This document shows positions 1 through 12,011 of a DNA stretch of 64,000 nucleotides, in pieces; position 1 is the first letter of the stretch, and every line of letters starts with the position of its first letter. A program made the position numbers and the translations under genes. The DNA comes from Dipylidium caninum (lineage: Eukaryota > Platyhelminthes > Cestoda > Cyclophyllidea > Dipylidiidae). The notes under the pieces were generated by a model. It did no database searches, had not been told where the DNA came from, and saw only the letters and a list, made by a program, of their open reading frames with translations. The stretch spans positions 3,472,001 to 3,536,000 of the forward strand of contig QEYB01001046.1 in assembly GCA_017562135.1 (NCBI GenBank), in the 5' to 3' direction.

Positions 1-1219
1 TCAGCATAAAAATGCAGTGTGACTTTTCTTATACCTCGCGGTTACCGGGTTCCCCGAGGATTATAGGTTCTTCGAAGAGCCATGTTACGATAAATAAGCA
101 TGAATCTGAAATGACAACATGGGCATTAAAAATAATTTTTCGAATTTACTCAATTGGACTGTGGAAAGCAATAATTAAAATAAATTTTTTGCGAAGACGT
201 ATTTAATAGATTTAAAACTCCTTTCAAGAGGACACAGTCAAACGTCTATATGGAACAGAACGGCTTGTATTTACGGCCAGCACAGGAAGATTTTTGATTC
301 TCACAGAAATTTAGACAAGGTAATAAGCCACAGGTGCAAAATCTCACCGAATGGAGCCAGAGGGGCTTGAAATAGTCATAATCAAATACGTAGGTCTCAG
401 TAAACCGTGACTCAAAATATTTCATTGAAGACATTATAAACGAATGTATACTTGACATTGCGAAAATAACTGCTATTTGCAACATTTCTCGCGTTGATTA
501 ATAATCGCATCATATACGGAACGAAAATTTTTCGTATATTCCTAGACATTGATTCCAAGACTTTTTGGATATTTTGCCGTTAGTTTTGACATTAATTTGG
601 CGAATATTTGACTCCTTTAACATAGAGGCCAATTAATGTTTAATGGCACATAGCATATATAGTGAACCCGCATATAGAGTATTAACCCTAAAGAGAAATT
701 TTGCGGCTAACGTTGGAGCGGCGATAGTAGCACGTAGTGCCACTTGCGGAAAAAACTTTATGCCCACTGACTGTCACATTGCTGAATACAGTGAAGAGAA
801 TTTTTTCTTCTTCATTAAATTACTAGATATTTCTTAGTATGCGATGGAACATCAACAGGCTATAGATTACAAACGGTTCGCCATGAATCTCTGTTACTCA
901 CAACCGATTATCAGGGCGGTTTTTGCTAAGCATAATAAAATCTTACTTGATTAGGAGACCTCTGCACCTTACAAAAAATTTTAGGCAAATGCGTGTTGTA
1001 AATACGCTGCGCTGTTAAAGTTCGAACAGTATTAACTAAGAAAAAAAACTAATCTTTACTGCTGACTTTAAAATTTATTCCTCCTGGAATTTTTTAAAAA
1101 GTGTTAAATTAACCTTATCATTTGTTTTATGCAACCCCGCTCCGTTTCGTTCTTCGTGGATAACGACTTCTCGAGGTTGTGTCTGGCTTTGCGGTTCTCG
1201 CTTTCCGGATCTTTTATCA
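1..1219. other. Upstream region without recognised gene
   Basis: No exon chain with matching splice phases or family resemblance was found on either strand. Only short open frames occur (for example 246-485 on the minus strand), with no recognisable domain. The last few hundred bases should contain the promoter and 5' UTR of the SAMHD1-like gene that starts at 1220. No clear TATA box or trans-splice acceptor sits directly before that ATG. Confidence 0.5.
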
Positions 1220-4200
1220 ATGTCTAAATCAGAGGTTGAGAAACGTAAGGTGCGATATTGCGTCGAAATTTGTTTTACGTATGGTCGCGGTTTCGCTTCG
1301 CTGCGCCCTACCCCTTCGCACAGAGTGTATTTGTCTAATCGATGCTCTTTCTTTGAATTCGTTCCTCAATACATCGTTTTGCAGATTTTTCAAGATTCCG
1401 TCCATGGCATCATAGAAGTTGGACCTATCATGATGCGTATTGTTGACACGCCAGAATTCCAACGACTCAGACGCCTTCACCAACTCGGGCTTGTTAATTA
1501 CGTTTATCCTAACTGCACACACACTCGATTTGAACACAGTCTTGGAACTTATCATTTGGCTAGGCGTCTACTAGATTCAATGCAAACTGATCCGGACTGT
1601 GATACTGTTCATTTGAGCGATGGCGAATGTTTGAGTGTTATGGTTGCAGCTCTGTGTCACGACCTAGGTATGAGTATATTTTTTAAAGTAGCTACGTATA
1701 TGTTTGACACATCATCGAAAAACAGGATTTCATAGGCACTGCGTATATATTTTTTAACTAAATCGAATGCTAATGCAATTTCTTCATCTTTCCTGCATAT
1801 TATAACGTGCGTTTTTGCACATTATAATACCAATTCTTTCTAGTTTTTTATCAATAATCCTATAATTACACTCTAATCCTTATTTTCTTATTAGTTACGA
1901 ATGTGATGGGCGAATGTGAACTGTGCTTTTGTTCTACTTGTCTTTCGTCTTACTAGGATTGATTTTGGCCATTAATAAATGTGCATTTACTTGTGTGGTT
2001 TTCCTTGCTTCTCTTGCCTACTTCTCACCTTTGTGATTAGTTTGAATTTTTTGCACTCGGAACATCTTACTGGTCTGTATTTCGTATCCAAGGGCATGGA
2101 CCACTATCACATACGTGGGAGCGTTTCATACACCAAGGAGGCACAGATTACAATAAATTTAAGGTTGGTTTATAGTGACAGCAACACAACATCAAATTGC
2201 TGTGATTTTCAACTTAAACTCTAAAAACATTTGGGTAATCATATTGTAAGTGCCTGTATAAGCGCACATGACGATGCATAATATCGAATCTGAAGTTTCT
2301 AATTTTGAGGCTAGAAGGTCCGTGTTCTTTGGCACAGACTAAACTACCTTGGGGCTTTGTACGTACGAGGAGAAAAGTTCAATATCGATATTCCTGTGCA
2401 AACAGGTATTGCTTGTTTACTTGTTTGTTTCGTTATTGAGTTTGTACTTTTGGAGCCTAGGATGCTAAATACAAATACGACGATGAGGCCGGTATTTCAT
2501 CGTTCAATTCATTCGGCCACTGTCGTACTGTGTTACATTTGAAAGTTCCAGAAAACTGATTTCTTTTGTGCTTATCGTACTTTTACAGGACGCTGAAAGC
2601 CTTTTTAGTCCTAAACGACCACTAATTTCCATGTCTTCCCTTAGCACGAACACATGAGTTGTTTGATAATGAAGCGCATTGTTGCGAATGACGAATGCCT
2701 ACAGGAACAGCTTAGAGAAAATGAAGTGGATCTTGAATTAGTATGTGCTCTGATTCGTGGCGACCCAACTCCTGAACTTTTAGTACGTTTTAATACCTTT
2801 GCAAATGCGAGTATTTTTCTAATATTCCACTTTTATTTTTAAGTAGCGCTTATCCTTGATATTTTCCTTTGGCTTAAGGTTTTTATAATTTCACGCGATG
2901 AACTACCTTATTAATCTGATTATTTTCGATGATAAAATGCGTAGGACAGTTTATGGAAAAACATTCTGAAATTATTTTCGTTATTTCCTCAAATTCACCA
3001 ATTTCCTCAATTCTTCAACGGTTTTTCACTCCGAATCAATATACTGGCCTACTCGCTTAAAACGTGTCTAAGGTTGTTTGTTTATGTCTTATTTGAACAG
3101 TGTCGGTAATCGTTTCCATTATTAAAAAATAACTAAATGAACCTATCATTTATTTCCTTTAGACTAAGCTTCGAAAGAAGACGTTTATTTTCGAGGTGGG
3201 TACTGCGTTTACTCGTTGATGTTGTTATATTTTGGCGTTAGAGTATTGCATTACCATAGAAGAATTTTCATTAACCTCGCATCCAATCTTCATTTCTTGT
3301 GGAGTGAGCGTGGACCTTTTTACACCATATGAGGTCTGTGAAGTTTCACACCTGCATTTTGGCGATTTGTTGCCGGACTCCACTATGTAATCTCCGACTT
3401 TTTTTCCCCACAGATCGTCTCAAATTCATTGAACGGCATCGATGTCGACAAGTGGGATTACATAATGCGTGACTCTTTCCATGCAGGATTTGGACAAGGT
3501 CCAAGCGTGATCGAAGTAGAAAGGATGCTTCGCTTTTATCGTCCTGCTTATTACGCATCTGACGACGCATGGCATATGTCATTTAAATCCTCTGAGACTC
3601 CTAATGTTTTTCACATCTTCTCCCAGCGCCAACGACTCCACCACCGTGTCTACTCACATAAAACTACTATTGCCCTCGAGACTATGTTTATTGACATCTT
3701 TAATGCACTTGACCCCGTTCTGCACCTCCGCGACTTAACGTTACGAGCCGGCACCGGTGATAACGACGCTCTAGACACCTTTCTGCGGTTAGACGAACAC
3801 ATTCTATGGGCATTTGCGTCTTCCCAATTACCACTGCCTTCGACTTCGCCTAAAATTGATGAGAATCTTCGACAATCTTCTCACCTTTGCCAGCGTATCC
3901 AATTTCGGCAACTCTACTCTCTTGTAGGGAAATTTCACGCAATCAAGATAACCACAGACTACAAAAGCGCTCTTGGCATATCAGATGTGTTAGAAACAAG
4001 TGAATTATTTGAAGAAACCTTCGAAGCTGAAGATACACTGAGAAATTCCATTAATATGGAGGTGAGAAGTTATTTCTTGCAATCCTTTAACTGAAATAAC
4101 GCGATGTAATGGTTACTGTAATGAAATCCATGCACAGATAGGTGGTCTTATTTTGGCATCTCGCTATAACTTCTACCAGCTGACTTTACACGTCTTTTTT

Positions 4201-4512
4201 ATATAATATTTCAATGCTCAGCGACTCGGTACTGAAGCCCAAATCTTGGACGAAATATTTAAACAACTCCCACCTGGATCCCCTATTAAAGATGTCAGGG
4301 AACTCCGCCTTTCTGTTGCAGTTCAATCCACCAACTCGATTGATGGAAGGGCTTTGTTTTTCGCTTACGAAAGGTTTCCAGATGCCTTCTCCACGACACG
4401 ATCGGTAAGCAAGACGAAAAGCGAGATAGAAATGAGTAGCAAATTCTCGCGCTTGGTTGTTAAGCCTCAAGGAACTTTTAAAACCATCACGACCCAGTCG
4501 AAAGGCCGTTAA
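1220..4512 (+). CDS. SAMHD1: SAMHD1-like dNTP triphosphohydrolase (HD domain), 7 exons
   Basis: Probable dNTPase that cleaves dNTPs to deoxynucleosides and triphosphate, limiting nucleotide pools. Exons: 1220-1249, 1385-1667, 2093-2163, 2645-2782, 3163-3195, 3414-4061, 4222-4512; they sum to 1494 nt (497 aa) and stay in frame. The HD metal site is intact: RFEHS (His61), CHDLG (His102-Asp103) and NGIDVDKWD (Asp195/Asp197). HGPLSH (106-111) and HEH (from 129) match the conserved active-site histidines. DTPEFQRLR (31-39) matches the segment that binds the allosteric nucleotide in the human enzyme. The start is ATG 1220: exon 1 (10 aa, ending KRK) splices in phase to IFQDSVHG, aligning with the human KV-DPIHG start of the HD core. 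There is no N-terminal SAM domain, so the protein is shorter than human SAMHD1 (626 aa). Exon 5 is only 33 nt. It is convergent with POLR1B. Family assignment is firm; substrate control is inferred. Confidence 0.93.
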
Positions 4513-4963
4513 GATTTATCGCTCCAGCTCTAAGTACACATGGTGGAATTTAGTTGGCTTTATTTCTAGTCCATGAAAATTTATCGCTACCTTTTGCTAT
4601 GGACGGGGATCTCGCAGGACTACGGCGCTACTCGTTCCCTTCGAGGTCCGCCGCCAGTGCCACCTTGTTTGGTCAAAGCACTGGAATCGTGGATTAACGA
4701 AAAGAGGGCGAGGTAGGACCCCGATCAAACTTAAAAAAGAAACCAGTCTTTCGATTCTTATAAGCGCATTTTTCATTTACCAAACCAATTCTTATGGACC
4801 GTTGCCCCCGAGAGACTTTTTCAAGTAAGCTAAGTAATTGAATAAGGTATCCGCACCATAATAAAACGACAGCAAATATCTCATTGGGAAGTATTGGAAA
4901 GTGAAGAGACTGGGTCGGTTACTGGTAGTTCTCGTTGGGTCAAAACATGTACAGAAGATAATT
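4513..4963. other. Convergent intergenic region (3' ends of SAMHD1-like gene and POLR1B)
   Basis: This 451-bp gap separates two stop codons facing each other. A plus-strand AATAAA at 4860-4865 could serve SAMHD1 and a minus-strand AATAAA (TTTATT at 4559-4564) could serve POLR1B. If both are used, the two 3' UTRs overlap in antisense by about 300 nt. No coding sequence is seen. Confidence 0.4.
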
Positions 4964-7900
4964 TCACATTAGCTGCTTCAGCTCCATCCTCGTGTGAATG
5001 TTAAGGCAAGCAAGTTCGTAGACCAAGTAGCGGAACGCCGCGGGCACGTCAACAAGAAGCAGATTTTCACGAGCTTTTGGCCTGTCGCAGTTGGGCGCTT
5101 GATTGCAAAGGCGACACCTCCACTGCATCCTATTTGCGAGGCTGTGGCCACGTTGCAGTATCCTCGATCCGGAGCGCATCGTAAGCTCTTCACTTATTAA
5201 GTCTTCATGGATTAATCCGCCACAGCTTGAACATATCAACATCTAAAAAAGGGAAGGCAGCAAATATTTCCAGCCAGCTGTTCTGCGCAGGCAAATGTGA
5301 AAGCTGTGACTCGAAAAGTAAGTTTAGTCCAAATTTTCGTGTACATTGTAGATTGAGGTTAAAGAAAACCTCTCTGGGCAGGTAGTGAGAGGCACGTTCA
5401 TTCGGCCATACCTTGAAAACACCCGATACCGAGGTCCGCGCCTGAATCCCGTTTCCCAAAAACAGGGATTCATCACCCACTACGCTATGTAGTAGCCTCG
5501 TACTAAGCAGAACGGTCTTGAAGCAGGACGCGATGCTATCACAGCACAATATAAATCGGCCACGACTAGGGAACACCTACACTCAAGTTGCAACGTAGAA
5601 TTTCAGAATAGGTTGGTCGACATCAGTTTGTCCACGAGCTATCCAACGATTCAGCCATCACCTATCCTTACTGGCGCTCTTCACTTCTCGAAATCAGCCT
5701 TGACAACCGGAGCTGCAGAAAACTTACGAGGCAGCAAACCATGGTGTGTAAAACAACCCAATGTCAATCGCTTCCTTCACTTCAATGCAACGAACATTTT
5801 CGCGCAACTCTAAGCGTGTATCGGTATGCCAATTAAAAACTTCGTTTCGTAAAAAAACGAAGGCGTAGAAGCCTATGTCCCAGATAGCTAGCATTTGTTA
5901 CACAAACGAAATTCGACGTCAATGAGAGGTTATCTTAATTGAATGATGCCAAAATGGTAGGTCAAGCGTCCGAAATATTGAGCAGTTGACTAACATTTTT
6001 CGAAACCATTTAGGAGGTGTAGGCGGATGGCGACCCAAGCAACTAGGTGACAGCTTTTATGATCAGAACTGCAGACATCTTACGGATCAGTAGATCTTAA
6101 TGTGCAAATGAAATCCGCATAAATTGATACAACTAACTTTCACTCTGTCGCAATTGGATCCAAGTAGCCGATCTTGGAGGGTAAAGGAAAGGCCATGGGA
6201 GAGGAGACAATCACGTTCCATTTCACCGAGACGAATCCCGCCGCCGATTTTTCGGCCCTTGACAGGCTGTCGCAAAATTGGGTCGAACCGACCCTCAGCT
6301 CGCACCTGAAACCATATGATGATGTAAAACTCGAATTGGGACCTCATGAACAAAAAATGGCGAAAAGTACTAGTCACGGCTTCTGCGTTCAGAATGTAGA
6401 CCTCTACCAACGCACAGGTACTTGTAAACACTGGTCTCGTTTATGAACCCAAGGCCTGAAAGTTCACGTGTGAAGCACTAACTACTTGAGGTACCTAGTA
6501 AAGTAGCGAATTCGCATTCAAATTTCCGAGTTCTGAAAAGAAGTCCATGCGGTTAGTTGTGCGCACCTGATACTTATCCGCAACCATGTGACGCAGCCGC
6601 TGGTAGTACACAACGCCGATGAAAATGTGGGCTTCCAATAGGCGTCCAGTAACTCCCGACATCATGGCCTCAGTTCCCCAGTAGTTAAAGCCCGCGTTCT
6701 TCAAATCATCAGCGTATTCTTTAAAAGGAGGATTTTCCTCAGTCCATTGGAAAGGCGTCGCGTCAACGCGCACACCTAAATAATGGCGAAAAAGGAAGAG
6801 ATGGCACATTTCCCATATTTAAACTATTCACAATCCAATGCTACACCAACCGGATAATGCAGCTGCTTTGCCGGCAAGAAACTCGATCATCATACCCATT
6901 GTCATACGAGTAGGAAAACCGTGAGGATTGAATATGAGGTCAGGCACAATTCCACTTTCTACAGTCCAAGGCATATCGTCAGCGGACACAAGAATACTAT
7001 TGATGCCTTTTTGACCGTGTCGACTGCTGTACTTATCACCGATATCCGGACGCCTTGGCAATCGCAGTGTGATGCTGGCCTTGTGTTTAAAATAATATTT
7101 GTGACATTATAGCCTAATTAGACAAGAAGAAAATTAATAAAACAATGACGGCCACCTCGCACCCACCTTGCTCCAACTTCCATTGAGAGACACTGCCTCC
7201 ACGTATGCCGTTTGTTCGCCGTCCTTGTATCGAACAGTTGTCATTTCCATGGTCTCATAGTGGGTGTAGACGTAAAAAATACTTTTTCCCGGTATAAGCC
7301 TTGTGCCAATCGGTGGAAATCCATCGACATCTATATGCGGTGGAGGGATACCCGGTGAAGGGCTGTCCGGTGCACCTGCAGATAACGAATTTGAAGTCAT
7401 TTACAGCAGGCAAGGCGCTATGCTAAAAAAACGTAGTAATACGAACCGAAATAGTGCTCTGCCTGCTTTCTCCCTCGTCCTTCAGTGGATTTAGGGGCCA
7501 AATCAATACATTCCGTCTTATAAATGCAGGCGTCTGCAAAACCACGTTCATAAGAACTTTTATTTATTACCATGGCATCTTCCATATCATAGCCCTAAAA
7601 TGGAATGAGAAAATTTTGCAACAACTTCAGTTAGGAGATTTTATATCCAGAGAATCACAAAAAAAATTGGGGGGTAAAGTAAGAATTGTGTGCAAACAGG
7701 ACAACCCACTTACAGTGTAAGACATTACGGCTACAACGGCATTGAATCCAAGTGGGTAGTGATCGAGATCGTATTTTGTGTAAGTTTTGGTGCGTACCAG
7801 AGGACTCTGGGGAGTGAGCAAACGATAGGTTTTGGGATCGGAGCGGTGGTTCCAAGTATAAGAAGAATGTCCCATAGTTTGCTTGGCCATTTGACACTGG

Positions 7901-10900
7901 TACATATTGCGCGGTGACTTAAAACAGCGAAACAAATATGAAACTAACCACATTTCCTTATGTGCATAAGATCAAACGGAAAGCAAGAAGGTATGCATAT
8001 CAAGTAGTCGATGAACTCATATGTTTGTGTACCTGATTGAAATCTGGATACGGTATAAGACTAGCAACAAAGCTAAAAATTGACTCCGGGCAGACCTCGA
8101 AATGCAGTCTTTCAGTGACTGGACGTTCCATTAGTTCTTCCAACGTCGCTGCAATGTCCATGTAAGGTTGCTCAAAGGTGCCAATCATTTCGATCTCCGC
8201 TTTGTCAATGTTTTCGGGGCCTACCCGAACAAGACTCTTGACAGGCCTCAGGAGGCGTGAACCACCAACAAAGAGGAATAGTCCAGGATACTGGCTACCA
8301 GTATCAGTAGGGCTCACCAAGCATATTTCTAAGGTAGCAGGAACATGTGGACAGCAAGGGTCCAGTTTGGCATAGCGCAGTTCTCGGGCTAATTGTTGGG
8401 CAGCTAAGCCTGAGGGAGACCAACCCACTAATCGACCATCAAGAAGGACAGGAAAAATATCACGTTGTTCATTTACGCCAGTTAGTTGACGAGATAGCTC
8501 CACTGGTCTCAGGTTGTGTTCCAGGAGCCAAGCCGCAAATTTGTTAACAAGAGATCGGCTAGGGGTCACACATACTGCCTATATCGGGGATAAAAAAAAC
8601 AGAGTTGTGACAGTTATAACTGTGAAATTGACATAACACTCAATACCAGATTTAGTTGAGCGAATGAGATTGTTCAAAGATTAAGTGGAAAAGTAAATGG
8701 ACCTCGGTACTCTCAGCGAGATGGTTAAGAAGACCACATGGAGCCCCATCGGGAGTGTGAACCGGACAGATAAAGCCCCAAGCCTCCGGTAAAAGACGAC
8801 GGACCGAGGTGGTTCGTAAATCAGTGAACATAGCGCCCCGGTGTACTGAACGAAACTGAGCTGCTAAACGCAAAAAATTCACTGTATCGATAGGAATGGA
8901 AAATCCCGAAGATTGATAACCCAAAAGTCGACCCAGAACAGCTCGAGAGGAACCAGGTAAATTGCCAGTCGATATGAAGAAGTTTATTCCATTGGTCACT
9001 TCCGAAATGTTGCGAATCAAGGCATGACGAAAGTTGGCTAAATATATTAAAATAACAAATCAAAGACTATCCTCCGATAGGCAAGCAACAAGAATTCGTG
9101 AAGGCAATATTTACGGAGAATAGATACATCGGCCAACAATTGTTAATCCTTACCTATCTCAAGATTCTTTGATGTCCTCCGTAGATATAAAGCAAGTTGC
9201 TCTCGAACATTATGCAAATAGGTTATTAGCCTATTCTAAAAGACGAAAAAAATGTCAGATGCTGCATGGACAAAATTGCAACGCATACAAAATAATTACT
9301 GTAACTCACTCGGATAACCTGAAGATAAAGAGTCCCAGGAAGCAATACTTCCTGAAACATAAGATTATCATTGCATTCTTGACAGCAAGCACCTGCGACA
9401 AACGCGTGAAGCTTGCGTATCATATAACTAAATGGTATGCGATACGATCAATAATGGAACTCAATATCTAGAAAGTAATAAAATTACATACCAAAGTATA
9501 TGGTATTTGTCGGCAAAACTGTCAACATGAATTGCAACATATTCCCTTGATGGAAAAAAATAACAGATGAGTCCAAAAAGCTTACTATATTTATTATTCT
9601 AAACGAATCTTACTTCATGAGATGTTCACCAGCGGCCCGATCAGTGTAGGAATTAGGGAGGTGCATCTTAATGCGGAATAATTTTCCCAAATAACAAAGT
9701 GCTCGAGACTGACAACTGTAATCATCTGACTGTAGTCGAGTTAAAATCCTCATCGCATGCCTAAATAAAATCGAACAGAAATCGGACAATGAAAACAAAA
9801 CGTACTCCTCAAGTGACAGAGAATTACTACCACCACGTCGAATATCTTCATAAATTTCGAGCTCAGTTTTGTCCATAAGTGCACGCAATAGAATCGAAAC
9901 AGGAATGAAAAGTTGCTCGTTTTCAACAGTAAAAGCCAGAGTCGGTTCACCATTCATTACCCAATGAAGGATAATTGGCTGAAAAAAGGTTATAATCAAG
10001 CATCGTTAGATTGAGGTAGATCATCAATGTGCTTATAAAAATTTGAGTAGATTTTTACCGCACAATGCTCATCGTCCCGGACGCAGCGAAGTATAACAGC
10101 ATGTTCCGTATAACTCGGGCCCCGCCTTTTAAAGGAAGACCTGAATATAGCAAAAGGCTAGAAAGCAATGTATAACAAACTAAAAAATACATAATTTCTG
10201 CGAGGCATTATTAAAAGTCTGAGTAATTTCTCAACTCCATTCATGATAAAGTATCCTCCCAATTCCCTCTCTTCTTCATTATATTTGGGAAAATTCGACC
10301 TTGGTATTTCTGATAAGTTGCAGGCGTCAGACAACACCATAATAGGGATTTCCGTACTGCTCACTTCAACAAAACCCATATCTGTTCCGTTTCGACACAG
10401 TTTAATTGTAATTTCGAGGTTGCTGCCGTATGTTTGACCTGTGCGACGGCACTAAAGGGAGGCATGAAGCGAGAAAACTCTTACTTCATGCGGAAAAATT
10501 TTCGAATCCTTTGTCCCTGGCGCATGCGGCCTCCCAATTTCTAAAAGCTGCGGTGGCAATTATACCGGCAGTGACTCACCTCAATTTTCATTGAATACTC
10601 GTCACCCTGAGGTGTTGAAACAAAGACTGGTTGCAGATGCTAAATAGGTTAATTTTCGGCTATTTTTTACCTTAATCATCCTTTTTAGTCCACTATGCAA
10701 CATAAAATTGAAAGACTGTATATGCATGCGTGAGATCCCCTCCATTTGCGTAATACGACAAACCACGTTGGCGGTCAAATAACGCGGACAATGAAAAAAT
10801 CTTGTAAACAAGCGCTGTAAGTACGAAAAGGTAAAAGCCAGAAAACAAAATCGTTCTTCAATTGGCTTTAAAAGCAACGGTGACGGGTAATAGTCATCAA

Positions 10901-10958
10901 AATTGTTCATGGGAGCAAAGAGCTGAGTTGAAATTTGACCAAGAGGAAAGTCAGACAT
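4964..10958 (-). CDS. POLR1B: DNA-directed RNA polymerase I subunit RPA2 (POLR1B), 18 exons
   Basis: Second-largest subunit of nucleolar RNA polymerase I, forming half of the active cleft for pre-rRNA synthesis. Exons 5'->3': 10671-10958, 10580-10606, 10485-10547, 10191-10451, 10059-10157, 9614-9978, 9492-9545, 9319-9427, 9154-9235, 8703-9037, 8033-8578, 7714-7917, 7447-7594, 7167-7375, 6851-7079, 6567-6775, 6138-6305, 4964-5242. They total 3675 nt (1224 aa; human 1135) with every junction in phase. Hallmarks in order: [11 protein letters not shown] and [94 protein letters not shown]; a C-terminal zinc ribbon CSSCGG...CRLC; and an end like other RPA2 proteins ([17 protein letters not shown]). 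Three introns are only 32-33 nt. Less certain is the first 75 aa of exon 1, which resembles no RPA2 and could hide an unspliced intron. The last intron (5243-6137) shows no gene. Confidence 0.97.
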
Positions 10959-12011
10959 CGTTTAATCATTGGTCAAGCGTCTGCTAGTTTGCAGCAAAAA
11001 TTGTAGCAAAATAAGTCGTAATAGTTTGTGGCGATTAATCGTAAAAATATTTGTGCTAGCAGTTCTCAGACATTTAAATATAATTTGGTCATAACCCAAG
11101 CAAGCAGACTACTGAACAGCGTACAGCACATTTCATAATAAATTGTATTGCGTAACACAGGAAAGATTAAGATGCACAAGGCGCCCCGCCTCACAGTAAC
11201 GAAGTGAAAGCAGAGGTTCAATGTGCGCATTTACCTCTCAACTCGTTTTTGTCATTTCCTCATTATATGTTCGCTTATTTTAAGTGTGCATGTATTTTAA
11301 TGATCCTTTCATCTATCTGTTAGTCTCAAAATTTTTTAGCTGAATATTGGAGCGTTGCCTCGAGAGTGGTGTCAAACGCGGTTAAACCGACACTTATGAC
11401 CAAAGCAGCGCGTTGCGTCCCGGAATCTACGATTACTTCTAATTTCCCGTATAATAATCTCGAGTATTTGGATTTTGGGCGGGTTAATTAATATTTGCCC
11501 TGCGACAAGGTTTCTCGTTTTAGGACGTCGTTTTGTGCCATTTTTTTTAATTCGTAATTTTGTTGCTCCTTGTTTACCCGGTGAAGTGATATTCTGAATA
11601 AAATATCGATCGAATGCGAGTCCTCGACGTGGAGTATTTTTCCGCATTTTGATTTTTTGGTGAATGATTACTCTTAATAACACGGTATTTTCTCATGTTA
11701 AATTCCATTTTCTAAGTTCTTTCTGCTTTTGACCTTTTCCTACGATCATCTTCGGCAATGCTTCTCCCTTTCTTCCCTAATATCCTTCAAGCATTCCCCC
11801 ATAAATCGGTTTTATTTTTGTTTCCGAATTGGTACGGCGTCATGGCCTCTTGGGTATTGGTTTTCTTGCATGACTATTGGTGTAAAACGAGATTTTTAGT
11901 CCGTACCAGCAATTTTGTGACATTTTAACCGTAATTAACCAAAAAATTGGGTTTCTGTTGATGAGGTTATTTGCCTAACGGAAATTTATTTGAACATTAG
12001 GCCTTACGGCA
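10959..12011. other. Divergent promoter region between POLR1B and delta-tubulin
   Basis: About 1.05 kb separates two start codons pointing outward, so this should carry both promoters. It holds one unassigned basic open frame on the minus strand (11372-11683, 103 codons, Arg/Lys/Ile-rich) that matches no family I know and is probably chance. A splice-acceptor-like TTGAACATTAG ends at 12000, 11 nt before the delta-tubulin ATG. It fits either a 5' UTR intron or spliced-leader addition. Confidence 0.45.

Noticed and set aside
5205..5576. 123-codon minus-strand frame in the last POLR1B intron
   Set aside because: Conserved POLR1B sequence jumps directly from 6138 to 5242 in phase; the frame has no similarity to polymerase or any other family.
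11372..11683. 103-codon basic open frame on the minus strand between POLR1B and delta-tubulin
   Set aside because: No domain, no family resemblance, no flanking splice signals, and Arg/Lys/Ile-heavy composition typical of an antisense reading of AT-rich DNA.
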